This document shows, in pieces, positions 33,826 through 43,690 of a stretch of 64,000 bases of DNA. The position numbers and the translations under genes are program-made. The DNA lies in NCBI RefSeq assembly GCF_001625195.1, contig NC_054390.1:248001-312000 (forward strand), written 5' to 3'. The stretch comes from Drechmeria coniospora. Lineage: Eukaryota; Ascomycota; Sordariomycetes; Hypocreales; Ophiocordycipitaceae. Position 1 is the first letter of the stretch; every line of letters begins with the position of its first letter. The notes below the pieces were generated by a model. The model saw only the letters and a program-made list of their open reading frames with translations. It did no database searches and was not told the origin of the DNA.

Positions 33826-34068
33826 ACGCACACAATCACGCACGCACTCACTCACGCACTCACTCACTCACGCACTCACTCACTCACTCACTCACGCACT
33901 CACTCACTCACTCACTCACTCACTCACTCACTCACTCACTCACTCACTCACTCACGCACTCACTCACTCACTCACTCACTCACTCACTCACTCACTCACT
34001 CACTCACTCACTCACTCACTCACCCACCCACCCACTCACTCACTCACTCACTCACTCACTCACTCACT
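33826..34068. repeat. (ACTC)n microsatellite, ~240 bp
   Basis: Almost uninterrupted CACT tetranucleotides with scattered CACG and a CACCCACC patch near 34021. All three frames read as THSLTHS-type nonsense. Confidence 0.97.
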
Positions 34069-34500
34069 GCACTGACTCCATACACTGACGGAATGGTAAA
34101 ACTATACTTACTCCGTACGGAGTGTTTCTTATTATATTGATGCCCGTCAACAAGCACATCCTCCTTTGACAACAACGGAGCAAAATGTATTCGCAACGAT
34201 ACGCCAACACTAATTCGCACCGTGAGAATGTTTGCAACACAGGCACCCACTATCTGGCACGGCGAACGAGTGCAGCCATGGGATTTTCGTGCAGGATTTT
34301 GTCGCATGTCCATGGGTGAGAGCGGGTACTGCGCAGCGTGCCATGGCAGCCTCCATGAGCATCGAATGGCTCTATTACGGGACTGACTCGTCCAGGTCCT
34401 GCCTGCGATGGTGGGAGCATCTCGCCAAGCCGCGCCCTCGATTCCGACATGGCGGTGATGACGTTGGTGCCGAGGCCTCTGCGACACGTCTCATTGCTGT

Positions 34501-34598
34501 CCAGAGTATTTCCCGTCCAGAATATTTCCCGTCCAGAATATTTCCCGTCCAGAATATTTCCCGTCCAGAATATTTCCCGTTCAGAATATTTCCCGTCC
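34501..34598. repeat. 16-bp minisatellite (TCCAGAATATTTCCCG), 6 copies
   Basis: Near-perfect 16-bp units. The first copy reads GAGTATTT and the fifth TTCAGAAT. Confidence 0.94.
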
Positions 34599-34984
34599 AG
34601 CTCCGCATCGTTCACGGCGCAAGGGCTTGCAATACGATTTCCGAAACCGTGGCGTGGAAGAGCAGGCAGGACTTTGCTCCGAGTGCTCCGAACAAGTATG
34701 ACATGGAATCTAGGTCGATGACCATCGTACAAGGTGGCCACCGTAGGAACGGAGACACGGCTGGTAGAAATCCTCGCATTGCTGCCGTGGGCAGGCAGAG
34801 CTTCTAGCTAATACTAGTAGGCATAACCATCCAGAGTGCTTTGCCAGTGCAATCCTGCAAGGTAGGTCAGATCCTCCCATCGGTTGGGCCCATGCTGATG
34901 CCCCTACTGTAGCGGCAACCATGATCTAGGTAGCCATCGTCGGGTCCGTCCAACGACGACGCGGCGGATTGCCGATACCTTGCA

Positions 34985-36565
34985 TCAAGAAGCAGGCGAA
35001 TCCGCCAAACGGCCCAGTCCCCTTTCGATGGCCGCTCTGATCAAGGTGCTGTTGATCCTGGGACGAGTCTCGTCCAAAAAGGAGTGCAGGTTTTGGTTGA
35101 TGACGGGTACCGTTTCCTCGGCCGTCGCATTCTTCTCGAAAATCTGACGGATGACCGTTTGCGCCGTGACGTTCTTGCCGACGTCGAGAAGAACATTTTT
35201 CACGCCCTCTGCCGCCAAGTCGAACAGCTTCTCTCCCATCGCCTGCGCCGGCAGCCCGTGGGCCTCGAGACAATCCCACGTGCTGGCGTAGTTGTCGCTG
35301 CCGAAGTGATGAAAGCACCACGCCGCCGATCCTTTGCTCTCCTCCGTCGCCTTTACCTCGTCGCGCTTGCTCCTCGTCGCACCGTCGGGCTTGCGAAAGT
35401 ACCACGGGGCGGCGAGTCGGCTCGCCAAGCAAGCCTTCCTCAGCGGCCTCGGCACGTCCTTCATGCATACCCTCAGCGTTCCTCGGCACCATTCGCTGGC
35501 GGATCTGCAATCGGCCCTGGGCAGTCGCCATTCAAAGATCTGTCGTGGCGGGTACTGTCGTAGCTTCAAGCACTCGGCTTCCGAGCCGTACAGTTTGATG
35601 GACGCTGGAAGCTTGCAGAATGCATGCGATCCCATGCAATCTTCCGTCGACATCGCACCTCTGCAGCGTGGGGAGTATACGATGGAGAAGGGTCGTTTCT
35701 CTCGCCTGGCGAGGCACTTGACCGTCTCGTTGTAGTAATGCTGCAATGCAACCGTTGCCGCCTCAGGAGCGCTGTCGCTCGCCTTGTTCTCCCTCGCCAA
35801 TTCCAAGAAGGCGTTCCTGTCCTCCTTGTTCAAATTCTTGGCTGCTGCGCCCTTGGCAACCTTGTCGCAATACTCGACAGTTCCCACGCAAACCTCCGTG
35901 ACATCTCCATTGCATTTGTCGGCGGCAAGCGGAAAAAACCAAGGCGTTCTGCCCTCCACTCCGTTTGCTTCTTTTTCTCGTCGTGCGAAGCAATCCGGCA
36001 TCGATCCGTAGATGGCAACCTGAGCTAGCTTTCGGCACCATACCTCGGTGCCCTCGCACACCTCCGTGTTTCTTACCTGATCCGGGCATGGCGGATAATT
36101 TTGCTGTCGAAGGTAGGGTCCTTTCTCTCGAGATTCGAAGCAGGCCATTCTGATGCTTCGGTTTTCGATGCGGCCGCAGACGCCCTCGGTGCCGGCGCAA
36201 GGTTCGGATTCGGGCAGCGTGTCACCTAGGTGTTGGCAATCTATCTTGACCGACTCCCAGTCGAGAGTCACGTTGGCCGGCCGCTCCTCGTAGGCATTGA
36301 AGCAGTCGTCCTGGCTGGAGTATTCTCTGGCGAAGAACGCTCCGCAGTAGACGTCGGTTCCCGCGCAGGGTCCGTCAACCTTGTTGCAGTTGTTGCGTCC
36401 GAATTGCCATTGCAGTTTCGCCTGCATCTGAAAAGGATGGTTAGCTTTTCCGTCGCCGATGAGTCGCGCCCCGGATCGACGGTTGCGTACCTCGGCCGTC
36501 GCGGCGGGAACCCAGAGGAACACGGCCGGGACCAGCAAAGCTGGACGAAGGTGCGAGAGATGCAT
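34985..36565 (-). CDS. Secreted cysteine-rich modular protein
   Basis: The open frame encodes 526 aa. MHLSHLRPALLVPAVFLWVP plus AATA is a signal peptide. A 63-nt stretch (36428-36490) looks like an intron: donor GTACGC, branch GCTAAC, acceptor TTTTCAG. It keeps the frame, so the mature mRNA probably encodes 505 aa. The body has about six copies of a module C-x-G-[TS]-x3-C ... C-[FL]-x2-R, for example CAGTDVYC, CAGTEGVC, CEGTEVWC, CVGTVEYC, CMGSHAFC and CRGTLRVC, each followed 8-60 residues later by CF/CL with an Arg. A seventh, shortened unit (AAWCFHHF ... DCLEAHG) follows. The C-terminus is helical and lacks Cys. I do not recognise the family. An extracellular, disulfide-bonded repeat protein is the likely form. 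Confidence 0.8.
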   Translation of the reverse strand: MHLSHLRPALLVPAVFLWVPAATAEVRNRRSGARLIGDGKANHPFQMQAKLQWQFGRNNCNKVDGPCAGTDVYCGAFFAREYSSQDDCFNAYEERPANVTLDWESVKIDCQHLGDTLPESEPCAGTEGVCGRIENRSIRMACFESREKGPYLRQQNYPPCPDQVRNTEVCEGTEVWCRKLAQVAIYGSMPDCFARREKEANGVEGRTPWFFPLAADKCNGDVTEVCVGTVEYCDKVAKGAAAKNLNKEDRNAFLELARENKASDSAPEAATVALQHYYNETVKCLARREKRPFSIVYSPRCRGAMSTEDCMGSHAFCKLPASIKLYGSEAECLKLRQYPPRQIFEWRLPRADCRSASEWCRGTLRVCMKDVPRPLRKACLASRLAAPWYFRKPDGATRSKRDEVKATEESKGSAAWCFHHFGSDNYASTWDCLEAHGLPAQAMGEKLFDLAAEGVKNVLLDVGKNVTAQTVIRQIFEKNATAEETVPVINQNLHSFLDETRPRINSTLIRAAIERGLGRLADSPAS

Positions 36566-39124
36566 CGCGAATCGATGCTACGTCGACGCACGGTGAAGGG
36601 TGACGGCGGTGAAGGGTGACGGGGGTGCGGAAGGGATTTTGGAACAAGGCCGGTCTTCATATCTGCGGACGCACCTTCACCTTTGGTAATATGAACGCCT
36701 ACGCAGAGTATATCTCTAGCCCGTCCCAACGGGAGCATTCATCTTTTCATGACCTCGTCAAGCTATTCAAACCTGCCCCCTGCCGACTCCATCAAGCCCC
36801 GCCACTACGGAGCAGAGTTTGGAGCAAAAATAGTCGTGACACTTACACGTACACCTACTCTTGCATGTCCTTGCAACCTATTACTTGCTAATTTACAAGT
36901 ACACTGCAAGTCGGTGCAGTACGGAGCACGAGGATCTGTATCCATGTGCCGAAGCAAGTACGCTATGGGTGCATTATTACCTACAAGTAATCATACTCGT
37001 ACCTGTACGGTCACATCACCTACCACACTTATAGGTGTACTCGTACTTTTATGCGCAGGCTCTACAGGCTCTAGCATGGGCATCATTATCATTATCACTA
37101 GAGTACTGCTGTGTATGGATGCTTACTTGGGTACGTAACGGAATACGCACTTATATGTACAGAACATGTAGATGGTTGAGCAGGTCCAAGTAAACCTTGG
37201 TGTGCTGTCCTGTACTGTAAGGGGTTTGTAAGTAAGTAGGTGTGTGTAAGTAGGTGTAAGTAGGTTTATTTAGTTACCAATACTTATCTACGGCGTCCTC
37301 CGTACTACGAGCGGCAATAGTCACGAGGACCAGATCACGAGCTACTATTGCTATTACTTGACGAGAATGGACCGACGCAGATAGGTCAGCTCAATTACGA
37401 AATGAATTCGTCGCCTACTGTAGAGGTAGTGTACAGTAGAGCTGGTGCAGATATGCGGCCTATACCCATGGATTGGCTCCAAACGATGGCCAACATTAGC
37501 TGAGCCCCTGATACTTGACAGTACAGCAGCGCACTATTATTAAATAATAGTCACCAGTCGTCCTCCTCATCCGGCAACTGATATTTCAGCCATCTGCGCA
37601 TTTACAACTACATGTACGTAACAGATGCCAACCGCAAGCCAGCACCAGCCCCACTGACAGGGGCCGGGGCCGTTTTTTCAATCCACCCCTGTGAATAGTA
37701 TAACATAACCGAATGCTAACGAGCGATGCATGTGCTGTAAGTAGTTGTATTACTTGTACTTTCCAGCAGTCATGCTCTTGGTTGTACTAAACCTGTACAA
37801 GTGCTTGTCAGTGGATCGAGTAAGAGTTTACTCCAGACTCCGGGTGTATTTGTACTATCTTGCCCGGAGAAATTACGTGGAACTATAAAAGTAAGTACAC
37901 CATAGTACTGCAAGTACTGCAAGTAAGCAAGTACTTTGTCCTGTAATAGCTAGTTATTACTACAAGCATATTGGCACACAGTTATTACAAGCATATTGGC
38001 ACACAGTTATTACTACAAGTATTTTGGCACAGAATTATTACTGCAAGTATATTGGCACATAGTTATTACTACAAGTACAGTATATTGGCACAGTTATTAC
38101 TACAAGTATATTGGCGCAGAATTATTACTACAAGTATATTGGCACACAGTTATTACTACAAGTACAGTATTTTGGCTCAGAATTAATACTACAAGTATAT
38201 TGGCACACAGTTATTACTACAGGTACAGTATATTGGCACAGAGTTATTACTGCAAGTATATTGGCACACAGTTATTACTACAAGCATTTTGGCACAGAGT
38301 TATTACTACAACTATATTGGCACACAGTCATTACTACAAGTATGTTGGCACACATGAAAGATGGAAGACGCCAACTCTACTTGTACGTTGTGCACAGGTA
38401 GAAATTCATGGCCATACTCGTCATAATTATTATCACGCCTACTGCAAGTACTGTATAGTATCATATGCTATAATACCTCACGGGACCGTAGCTTCATCTA
38501 CAACTACCTGTACCCCTACTACTCCTACAAGCACTCTTGTCAAGTATTTGCTTCGACATGTACTGTAGAGAGCCATAATACACGTACCTACATCCGCAGT
38601 ACCTTCACCTGCAGTGCAGTTCACTTCGATACACCCATCGTACAATGTGCGTGTGCAGTGCTTGTGCTCCTTTCTGACAGGCCCTCTACGGCCTACGTGC
38701 TACCCACGGCAGAGTAGTCCTTCTCCGCATCATGTTACATACCTGTAGCATACTCAAAACTCAAGTACACCTTCACCTGTGCTTGCCATCATCATGTACG
38801 TAATTGATAGACTAGTAAGATATGAGAACCAGAAAGAGAGAACGGGTTAATACCGCGACCTCTATACCTTTCTGGAGAGGACCGTGGATCTGCGGATGGC
38901 CCAAGCACGGCTGCCATATCCACGCGGGGCATAATAATACAGCATGTGGTTTCTTACGTCGACCGATTTTCAGGTCACACGGATTGCTGCGAGTGTTAGC
39001 TGACCCCTTTCTCGCCGACATAGCAACATCCTGCTATTATATCGGCTTCTCCCTCGCGCAGATACCGATCCGAGGCCGGCCCAACTTCAACCCTGAGCTG
39101 CGCTGCAAGCGTCGACTCGCCACC
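36566..39124. other. Gene-free AT-rich region upstream of the enterotoxin-like gene
   Basis: AT-rich, GTAC-rich DNA without a supportable gene, including a 28-bp minisatellite. A TATTATATCGG sequence lies about 85 bp upstream of the chosen start of the enterotoxin-like gene. Confidence 0.65.
37955..38350. repeat. 28-bp minisatellite (AGTTATTACTACAAGTATAT...), ~13 copies
   Basis: The unit is AGTTATTACTACAAGTATAT followed by TGGCACAC. Some copies carry a 6-bp insertion (ACAGTA) or lack two bases. No spacers separate the units, so it is not a CRISPR array. Confidence 0.93.
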
Positions 39125-41104
39125 ATGCGCCCTTTCTCATCACTGCTCGTCTCCGCGCTGCTGCTCTTTCAGCAAACGAGTTTCGTCTTTGCCGTTCCGC
39201 CACCAGCCTCGTCGTCTGGTGGCCTCAAACCTCGCGCAGGACCCGCGGCTGGCCCAAAATTAGTCTGGGTCGTCACCACTCTCTCCGTCGGCGATATCAA
39301 GGGGGCCGGGGGGGTTCTCCCTCGTGGTAACACGGGATGGAGTCTTTGGGCTCATTACCATGGAGCAGAGGACAGCGTCTGGGTTTCTGCAACCGCGAGC
39401 GAGGAAGCGTCCAGGATGATACTTTCCGGCAAAGCACGAACCGTCATGCTCGTCCACGCAGGGCCGAACTGCATCTCGGATCTCGAGACACTAGGCCGGC
39501 ACGTTCCTGTCGACGCCGATGCGTATTCCTTTCTCGGAGGCGTCCGCTCAGGGCAAATAATTCGGTACATGACCATGTCGAAAAATAACGAGGTGATTCG
39601 GACCGTCGAAAATGAGTTCTACACCCCCGGGTTCTACGAACCCTTGCGCGCGTCCGGCGGGCAATACGGCCTAGCAGGATTCCCAATCGACCACGTCGCC
39701 TTGACCGAACTCCCATGGAGCGCCGCCATTCTGCAAACGGGCCCGGCGGCTCTCAAGCTGTTCATGGACAGCATAGCGGAAAGTGTGGGGTGGCACGGCG
39801 CAATGCCATTGATTGACAAACCTGGACTCGTCTTCACCGCAGGAGTTAACATTTTCAAAGACCTTGAAGTGATTGAAAAGGCCGAAAATGTTGCCTTGAG
39901 AGCCAGCAAGTCAGCAAAAGCCTTTGACCAATTCGTAACGGCTCAAGACGCGTACAAATCAGCCGAGTCCAACCTTTGGAGAGTGGCTCGCCTGGTCTCA
40001 GATACCACTTTTCTTTCGAGAGAGTACTATGATCGCGCATGGCAAATGATGCTCACGGCGGCAAAGGCCATGACGAATATCCAGTGGGGGGCCAACACGC
40101 AGCAGGCGGCGGAGCTGCTGGAAAAAATCCATTCCGATTCCAAGGAGCTGCAAAAGTTGGCAGAAGAGCACGGCATGGGAGAGAAAGCCACGGGAGAGCG
40201 AGCGACTTCGTTGACTTCCAGCGTAATGACGAATGTTCAATCGCTCGAAGAGCTTCTGGACAGGTTGACGGACGAGAATGAGAAAAATACCATGCAAGTG
40301 GAAGAGCTGCAAAAAACGCTGCGTTTCGGAAAGGATTCCCCGCAGGTGCGGAGGCTAAATGAAGGCATTCAGTGGCTAGGAAAATATCGCGAGGGCAAGG
40401 AAAAAGCCATCGAGCGAGCCGTGGCCAAACATGATGCCATCATACAGGTTCAGAATCCGTATTTGGAAAAGCTCAAGCCAATGGTTCACGAAGCCAGAGA
40501 GGTCGTCAAGGCCATCGATGCCGAAGTGCAGAGCAGAGAGACGTTTGCGCGCAACATGGAGACGCTCAAACACCTAGCACCCGAAGGCTCCTATGTTCAA
40601 ACCGGTGCCTTGGTGGCACTGAGTCTGCTGTCGTCCATCGCCGTCGGAGGCGCCTTGACCTTGGCATCGTTGAAGCAGGCCGGGGTAACCATGTTGGGGT
40701 CCGGAACCATGGCGCAGCGCATCGTTTTATTGGCTCATCGAACTTTAACTTCTTCGGCCGACGAATTTCAGCGACTTGTTCTGAACGAGATGGGCGTCGC
40801 CGTCGAGGATGTGGCCCCGGACGTCCCGCAGGTGAGAGGAAACACACGTCTCAACCTAGCAGTTGGCCAAGTCGAGCTGGGAGCAGCCTCGCAACAGCTC
40901 AGCCCAGAAAGTCCGCAGGCCGAGCTGGCAAAGAGGACCAAGATTTACAGGTGGCAAGACGACGATGAAGACGGGAAAATAGTTTCGCGGGCGGTCTCGC
41001 TCGTGATGGAACAAATTCTGGCCGAGGCTGGACGTCATGGGTTCGAACTAGCTCGTCGTGGAATGGAGTTGGCACAAGCAAAGAAGGGGCACACGAGCGG
41101 TTGA
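39125..41104 (+). CDS. Heat-labile enterotoxin A-like secreted protein, probably enzymatically inactive
   Basis: A 659-aa single-exon protein. MRPFSSLLVSALLLFQQTSF plus VFA is a signal peptide. Residues ~45-205 resemble the enterotoxin A (ADP-ribosyltransferase) domain expanded in insect- and nematode-pathogenic Hypocreales: IKGAGGVLPRG and an ENEFYTPGFYEP region align in order with the family. The usual N-terminal YRGD-type arginine motif reads WVVT, the STS motif reads VSATAS, and no clear ExE pair is seen, so catalysis looks lost. Residues ~290-480 are long, charged and coiled-coil-like, and ~494-516 (GALVALSLLSSIAVGGALTL) form a hydrophobic segment. The frame is open 101 codons upstream, but I chose 39125 for the signal peptide. 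The domain call is by pattern only. Confidence 0.72.
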   Translation: MRPFSSLLVSALLLFQQTSFVFAVPPPASSSGGLKPRAGPAAGPKLVWVVTTLSVGDIKGAGGVLPRGNTGWSLWAHYHGAEDSVWVSATASEEASRMILSGKARTVMLVHAGPNCISDLETLGRHVPVDADAYSFLGGVRSGQIIRYMTMSKNNEVIRTVENEFYTPGFYEPLRASGGQYGLAGFPIDHVALTELPWSAAILQTGPAALKLFMDSIAESVGWHGAMPLIDKPGLVFTAGVNIFKDLEVIEKAENVALRASKSAKAFDQFVTAQDAYKSAESNLWRVARLVSDTTFLSREYYDRAWQMMLTAAKAMTNIQWGANTQQAAELLEKIHSDSKELQKLAEEHGMGEKATGERATSLTSSVMTNVQSLEELLDRLTDENEKNTMQVEELQKTLRFGKDSPQVRRLNEGIQWLGKYREGKEKAIERAVAKHDAIIQVQNPYLEKLKPMVHEAREVVKAIDAEVQSRETFARNMETLKHLAPEGSYVQTGALVALSLLSSIAVGGALTLASLKQAGVTMLGSGTMAQRIVLLAHRTLTSSADEFQRLVLNEMGVAVEDVAPDVPQVRGNTRLNLAVGQVELGAASQQLSPESPQAELAKRTKIYRWQDDDEDGKIVSRAVSLVMEQILAEAGRHGFELARRGMELAQAKKGHTSG

Positions 41105-42206
41105 GTTTCGTTTTAGGGAGGACGAGAGGTAGCCGGAGCCCTCGTTCGGGAAGGTGTTGTCTCCGAGGCCGATGGTGATCAGTGTCGTCTCTGCCTTGGC
41201 AGCATGACCAAGATGTATACAAGTAAATGGAGAACGAAGGGTCGTGTCGAATTTCTTGCCTTGGTCGCTCGGCACATTATGACTGCTCCGGGAAAGTGAC
41301 TGACTGGTGTAGCGTCAACATGTCCCTGCCAGCTCCATGGTCGAAGGAGAAACGACAGATGGCGAGTAGCGAGGATGTATGCCAACGAGGCGCGGAATCC
41401 TGCTTTAAGTATTGTAAACTAGTACGGCTAGTTGTAAACCATTTGCTCCTCGAGCCTAACGCATGCCGGCTTGAGAAGATTATATAGAAGCCGTTTGGTC
41501 CAGAAGACGGTAAAGAGCATCTAGGAAAGTAGAATAGCGAGGGAGTATAAAGAGCATCTAGGAAAGTAGGAATCGCGAGGGAGTTGGTATGCCTATGGCA
41601 TACATGCTGTGCGAAACGCGACATGATGACACCTAGAAGCTGCAGGCTGCGGCAGGGTTATGCAAATAAAGCATCCAGTCTTGAGATGGCACTAGTTGTC
41701 GCAGCCAAACGACGAGGCAGGAGTATTTCTTGGACAAAAGATGACGCAACAGAAGTGTATACGGACCATTTCCGTCCCGTCTAGACGTGCCAGGGGTAGG
41801 TGCACAAAGGCATCGTAAATGCATGTGAACTAGACTGCCCATTCAGCAAAGCACGTTCCAGAACTGCTCGACAAACTGAGAGGGGCCAAGGCACATTGGT
41901 GAGGAGCGAGACGGTGCTGTCATCAACGACGAGCCCATGCATCGATACATGATTCTCCATTTTTTGCTTTCTCTCCTTCCGTACATGGATGGTATCACGT
42001 GAGATGAAAAACAAGACAAAGGAAAGATGTGTCGAGGAAAAGCCAAGTTCGCCATGGTCGTTTGTGACGACGCGAAATGCATGCATGCTCGTGACAAAAT
42101 TTCAAACGCCAATGCCCATACGCCGCTTCCGTGTCAAGAAAGAAAAAAAAAACCAGTCGAAAGTAGAGGCAAGGGAAAGGAGCGCGGCGACATGTGCCTG
42201 TGGCCA
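41105..42206. other. Gene-free spacer
   Basis: 3' flanks of two convergent genes. A 36-bp segment containing AAAGAGCATCTAGGAAAGTA is tandemly duplicated at about 41511-41583. No gene is supported. Confidence 0.65.
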
Positions 42207-43256
42207 TCACTCCCATCGGTAGACGCCGTCGTCGTAGAGCACGCGGTGGCGGCGGCTGCCCGGTCCGACCGTGGCCCTTCGTCGCGGCACCGCCCTCTCG
42301 CGGAGATTGGCCCGGCGCGCCAGCTCCTCCTCCCGGCGTCTCTCGCGGTCGTCGAGCCGGCCGAGGGAAGCCATCAGCTCGGCCTCACGGTCCCGGCCTT
42401 CCCGGGCGGCAAACGAGGAGGCACGTCTCGGCATCGACGGCATCGGCACGGCCGGACGGCTCGCAATCTCGGCGTTGGCCTCGGCGATGCGCTGGCGAGC
42501 GCGATCGTCGGGAATCACCCTCTCGCAGGCTTCCCTATCCTCGGCCTGGCGCTTCCGACGCTCCTGGCGGATGGCCTCGCGCTCGCGCCGCCGTTGCCGT
42601 GCGTCGTCCTCGGCGGCGCCAAACGATGGCCGGCCCTGCGTGGCCGCCGACGGGTGTCGAGAGTGCTTGCCCCGCGGGCCGTCGACCACCTCGACGTGGG
42701 GTCGCGGACGCTCGTCGACGATGACGGGTCTTCTCGAGTGCGACTCGCGCGGCACCGCTTCGACGATGTGCGGCGATAGCACGGGCGACGAGGGGGCCGT
42801 GTGAGGAAAGCTGAAGACCTGGGGCGGCGTGCTGGGCGTCGGCGGGTTTTCAACCACCACGATGCGCTCCCGGCGCGCGTGGCGGTCGCGCTCCCGGCGG
42901 TTGATGTCGAGAACGCGCTGGCCGTTGACGTAGACGCCGGGAGGCCGCCGGCCGCACGGGGAGCTGCGGCGGGACCGGTCCGATTCGTCGGCCGACCGAC
43001 GGTTGGGCGTTCTCGAACGCCGCCTGAACGACGGCGCCGGAGGGAAGCACCCGAGGAAGGACGACGGGAGCGGGGCGGATGCCTGGAAGGACGACGGGGT
43101 GCCGTCGGGGTACTGCACGTACTGGGCCGAGTGCCGGAGGAGGACGTTGTCGCCGCAGACCTGGCCGTGGCGGGAAGCGTGGCAGAGGACCGGCCGACAG
43201 GCCTGCTCGACGCGGCCGTCGGGGTAGCTGTAGGTGCAGACGTGCGTGGTGCACAT
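42207..43256 (-). CDS. Conserved ascomycete protein beginning MCTTHV, function unknown
   Basis: 349 aa, single exon. I recognise the conserved Pezizomycotina family from its two ends: MCTTHVCTYSYPDGRVEQ at the N-terminus, with SRHGQVC, and RRRATVGPGSRRHRVLYDDG with YRWE at the C-terminus. Other family-like segments are GVYVNGQRVLDINRR, NPPTPSTPPQVFSFPHTAPS and VDERPRPHVEV. Residues ~225-330 are Arg/Glu-rich and likely a charged helix. No enzyme motif or membrane segment is visible, so it is probably cytosolic or nuclear. The start at 43256 was chosen because MCTTHV is the family start. The frame is open further upstream only because it runs into a tandem repeat. Function is unknown. Confidence 0.87.
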   Translation of the reverse strand: MCTTHVCTYSYPDGRVEQACRPVLCHASRHGQVCGDNVLLRHSAQYVQYPDGTPSSFQASAPLPSSFLGCFPPAPSFRRRSRTPNRRSADESDRSRRSSPCGRRPPGVYVNGQRVLDINRRERDRHARRERIVVVENPPTPSTPPQVFSFPHTAPSSPVLSPHIVEAVPRESHSRRPVIVDERPRPHVEVVDGPRGKHSRHPSAATQGRPSFGAAEDDARQRRREREAIRQERRKRQAEDREACERVIPDDRARQRIAEANAEIASRPAVPMPSMPRRASSFAAREGRDREAELMASLGRLDDRERRREEELARRANLRERAVPRRRATVGPGSRRHRVLYDDGVYRWE

Positions 43257-43690
43257 GGTCAGGCTGATGGCCGGGCGGCGAGGCGAGGGTGCTGGACGCG
43301 GCGAGGCGTCAACGGGCCGACGTCTGATGACGGGGACGGCACAAGATGCAAAGGTCAGGCTGGTGGCCGGGCGGCGAGACGAGGGTGCCGGAGTCAATGG
43401 CCCGGCGTCTGATGACGGGGACGGCGCGAGATGCAAAAGTCAGGCTGATGGCCGGGCGGCGAGGCGTCAACGGGCCGACGTCTGATGACGGGGACGGCAC
43501 GAGATGCAAAGGTCAGGCTGATGGCCGGGCGGCGAGGCGAGGGTGCTGGAGTCAATGGCCCGCCGTCTGATGACGGGGACGGCACGAGTTGCAAAAGTCA
43601 GGCTGATGGCTGGGCGGCGAGACGAGGGTGCTGGACGCGGCCAGGCGTCAACGGCGCGGCGTCTGATGACGGGAACGGCACGAGAATCGA
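43257..43690. repeat. 73-97-bp tandem repeat at the 5' end of the MCTTHV gene
   Basis: GTCTGATGACGGGGACGGCA starts at 43322, 43407, 43480, 43564 and 43661. Each unit also contains CAGGCTGATGGCCGGGCGGC. One unit lacks a ~12-bp GAGGGTGCTGG block. The array begins directly at the start codon and covers the probable 5' UTR and core promoter. Confidence 0.88.

Larger units (their letters stand above)
33369..34984. other. Gene-free region with microsatellite and 16-bp repeat
   Basis: Downstream flank of the amidoligase pseudogene, a long tetranucleotide microsatellite and a 16-bp repeat (listed separately). The open frame around 34.23-34.81 kb has no family resemblance and runs through the 16-bp repeat, so it is not called. 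Confidence 0.65.

Noticed and set aside
33689..34140. THSLTHS-type proteins
   Set aside because: Direct translations of a tetranucleotide microsatellite.
37955..38350. 28-bp array as a CRISPR
   Set aside because: Units are contiguous with no unique spacers, and the organism is a eukaryote.
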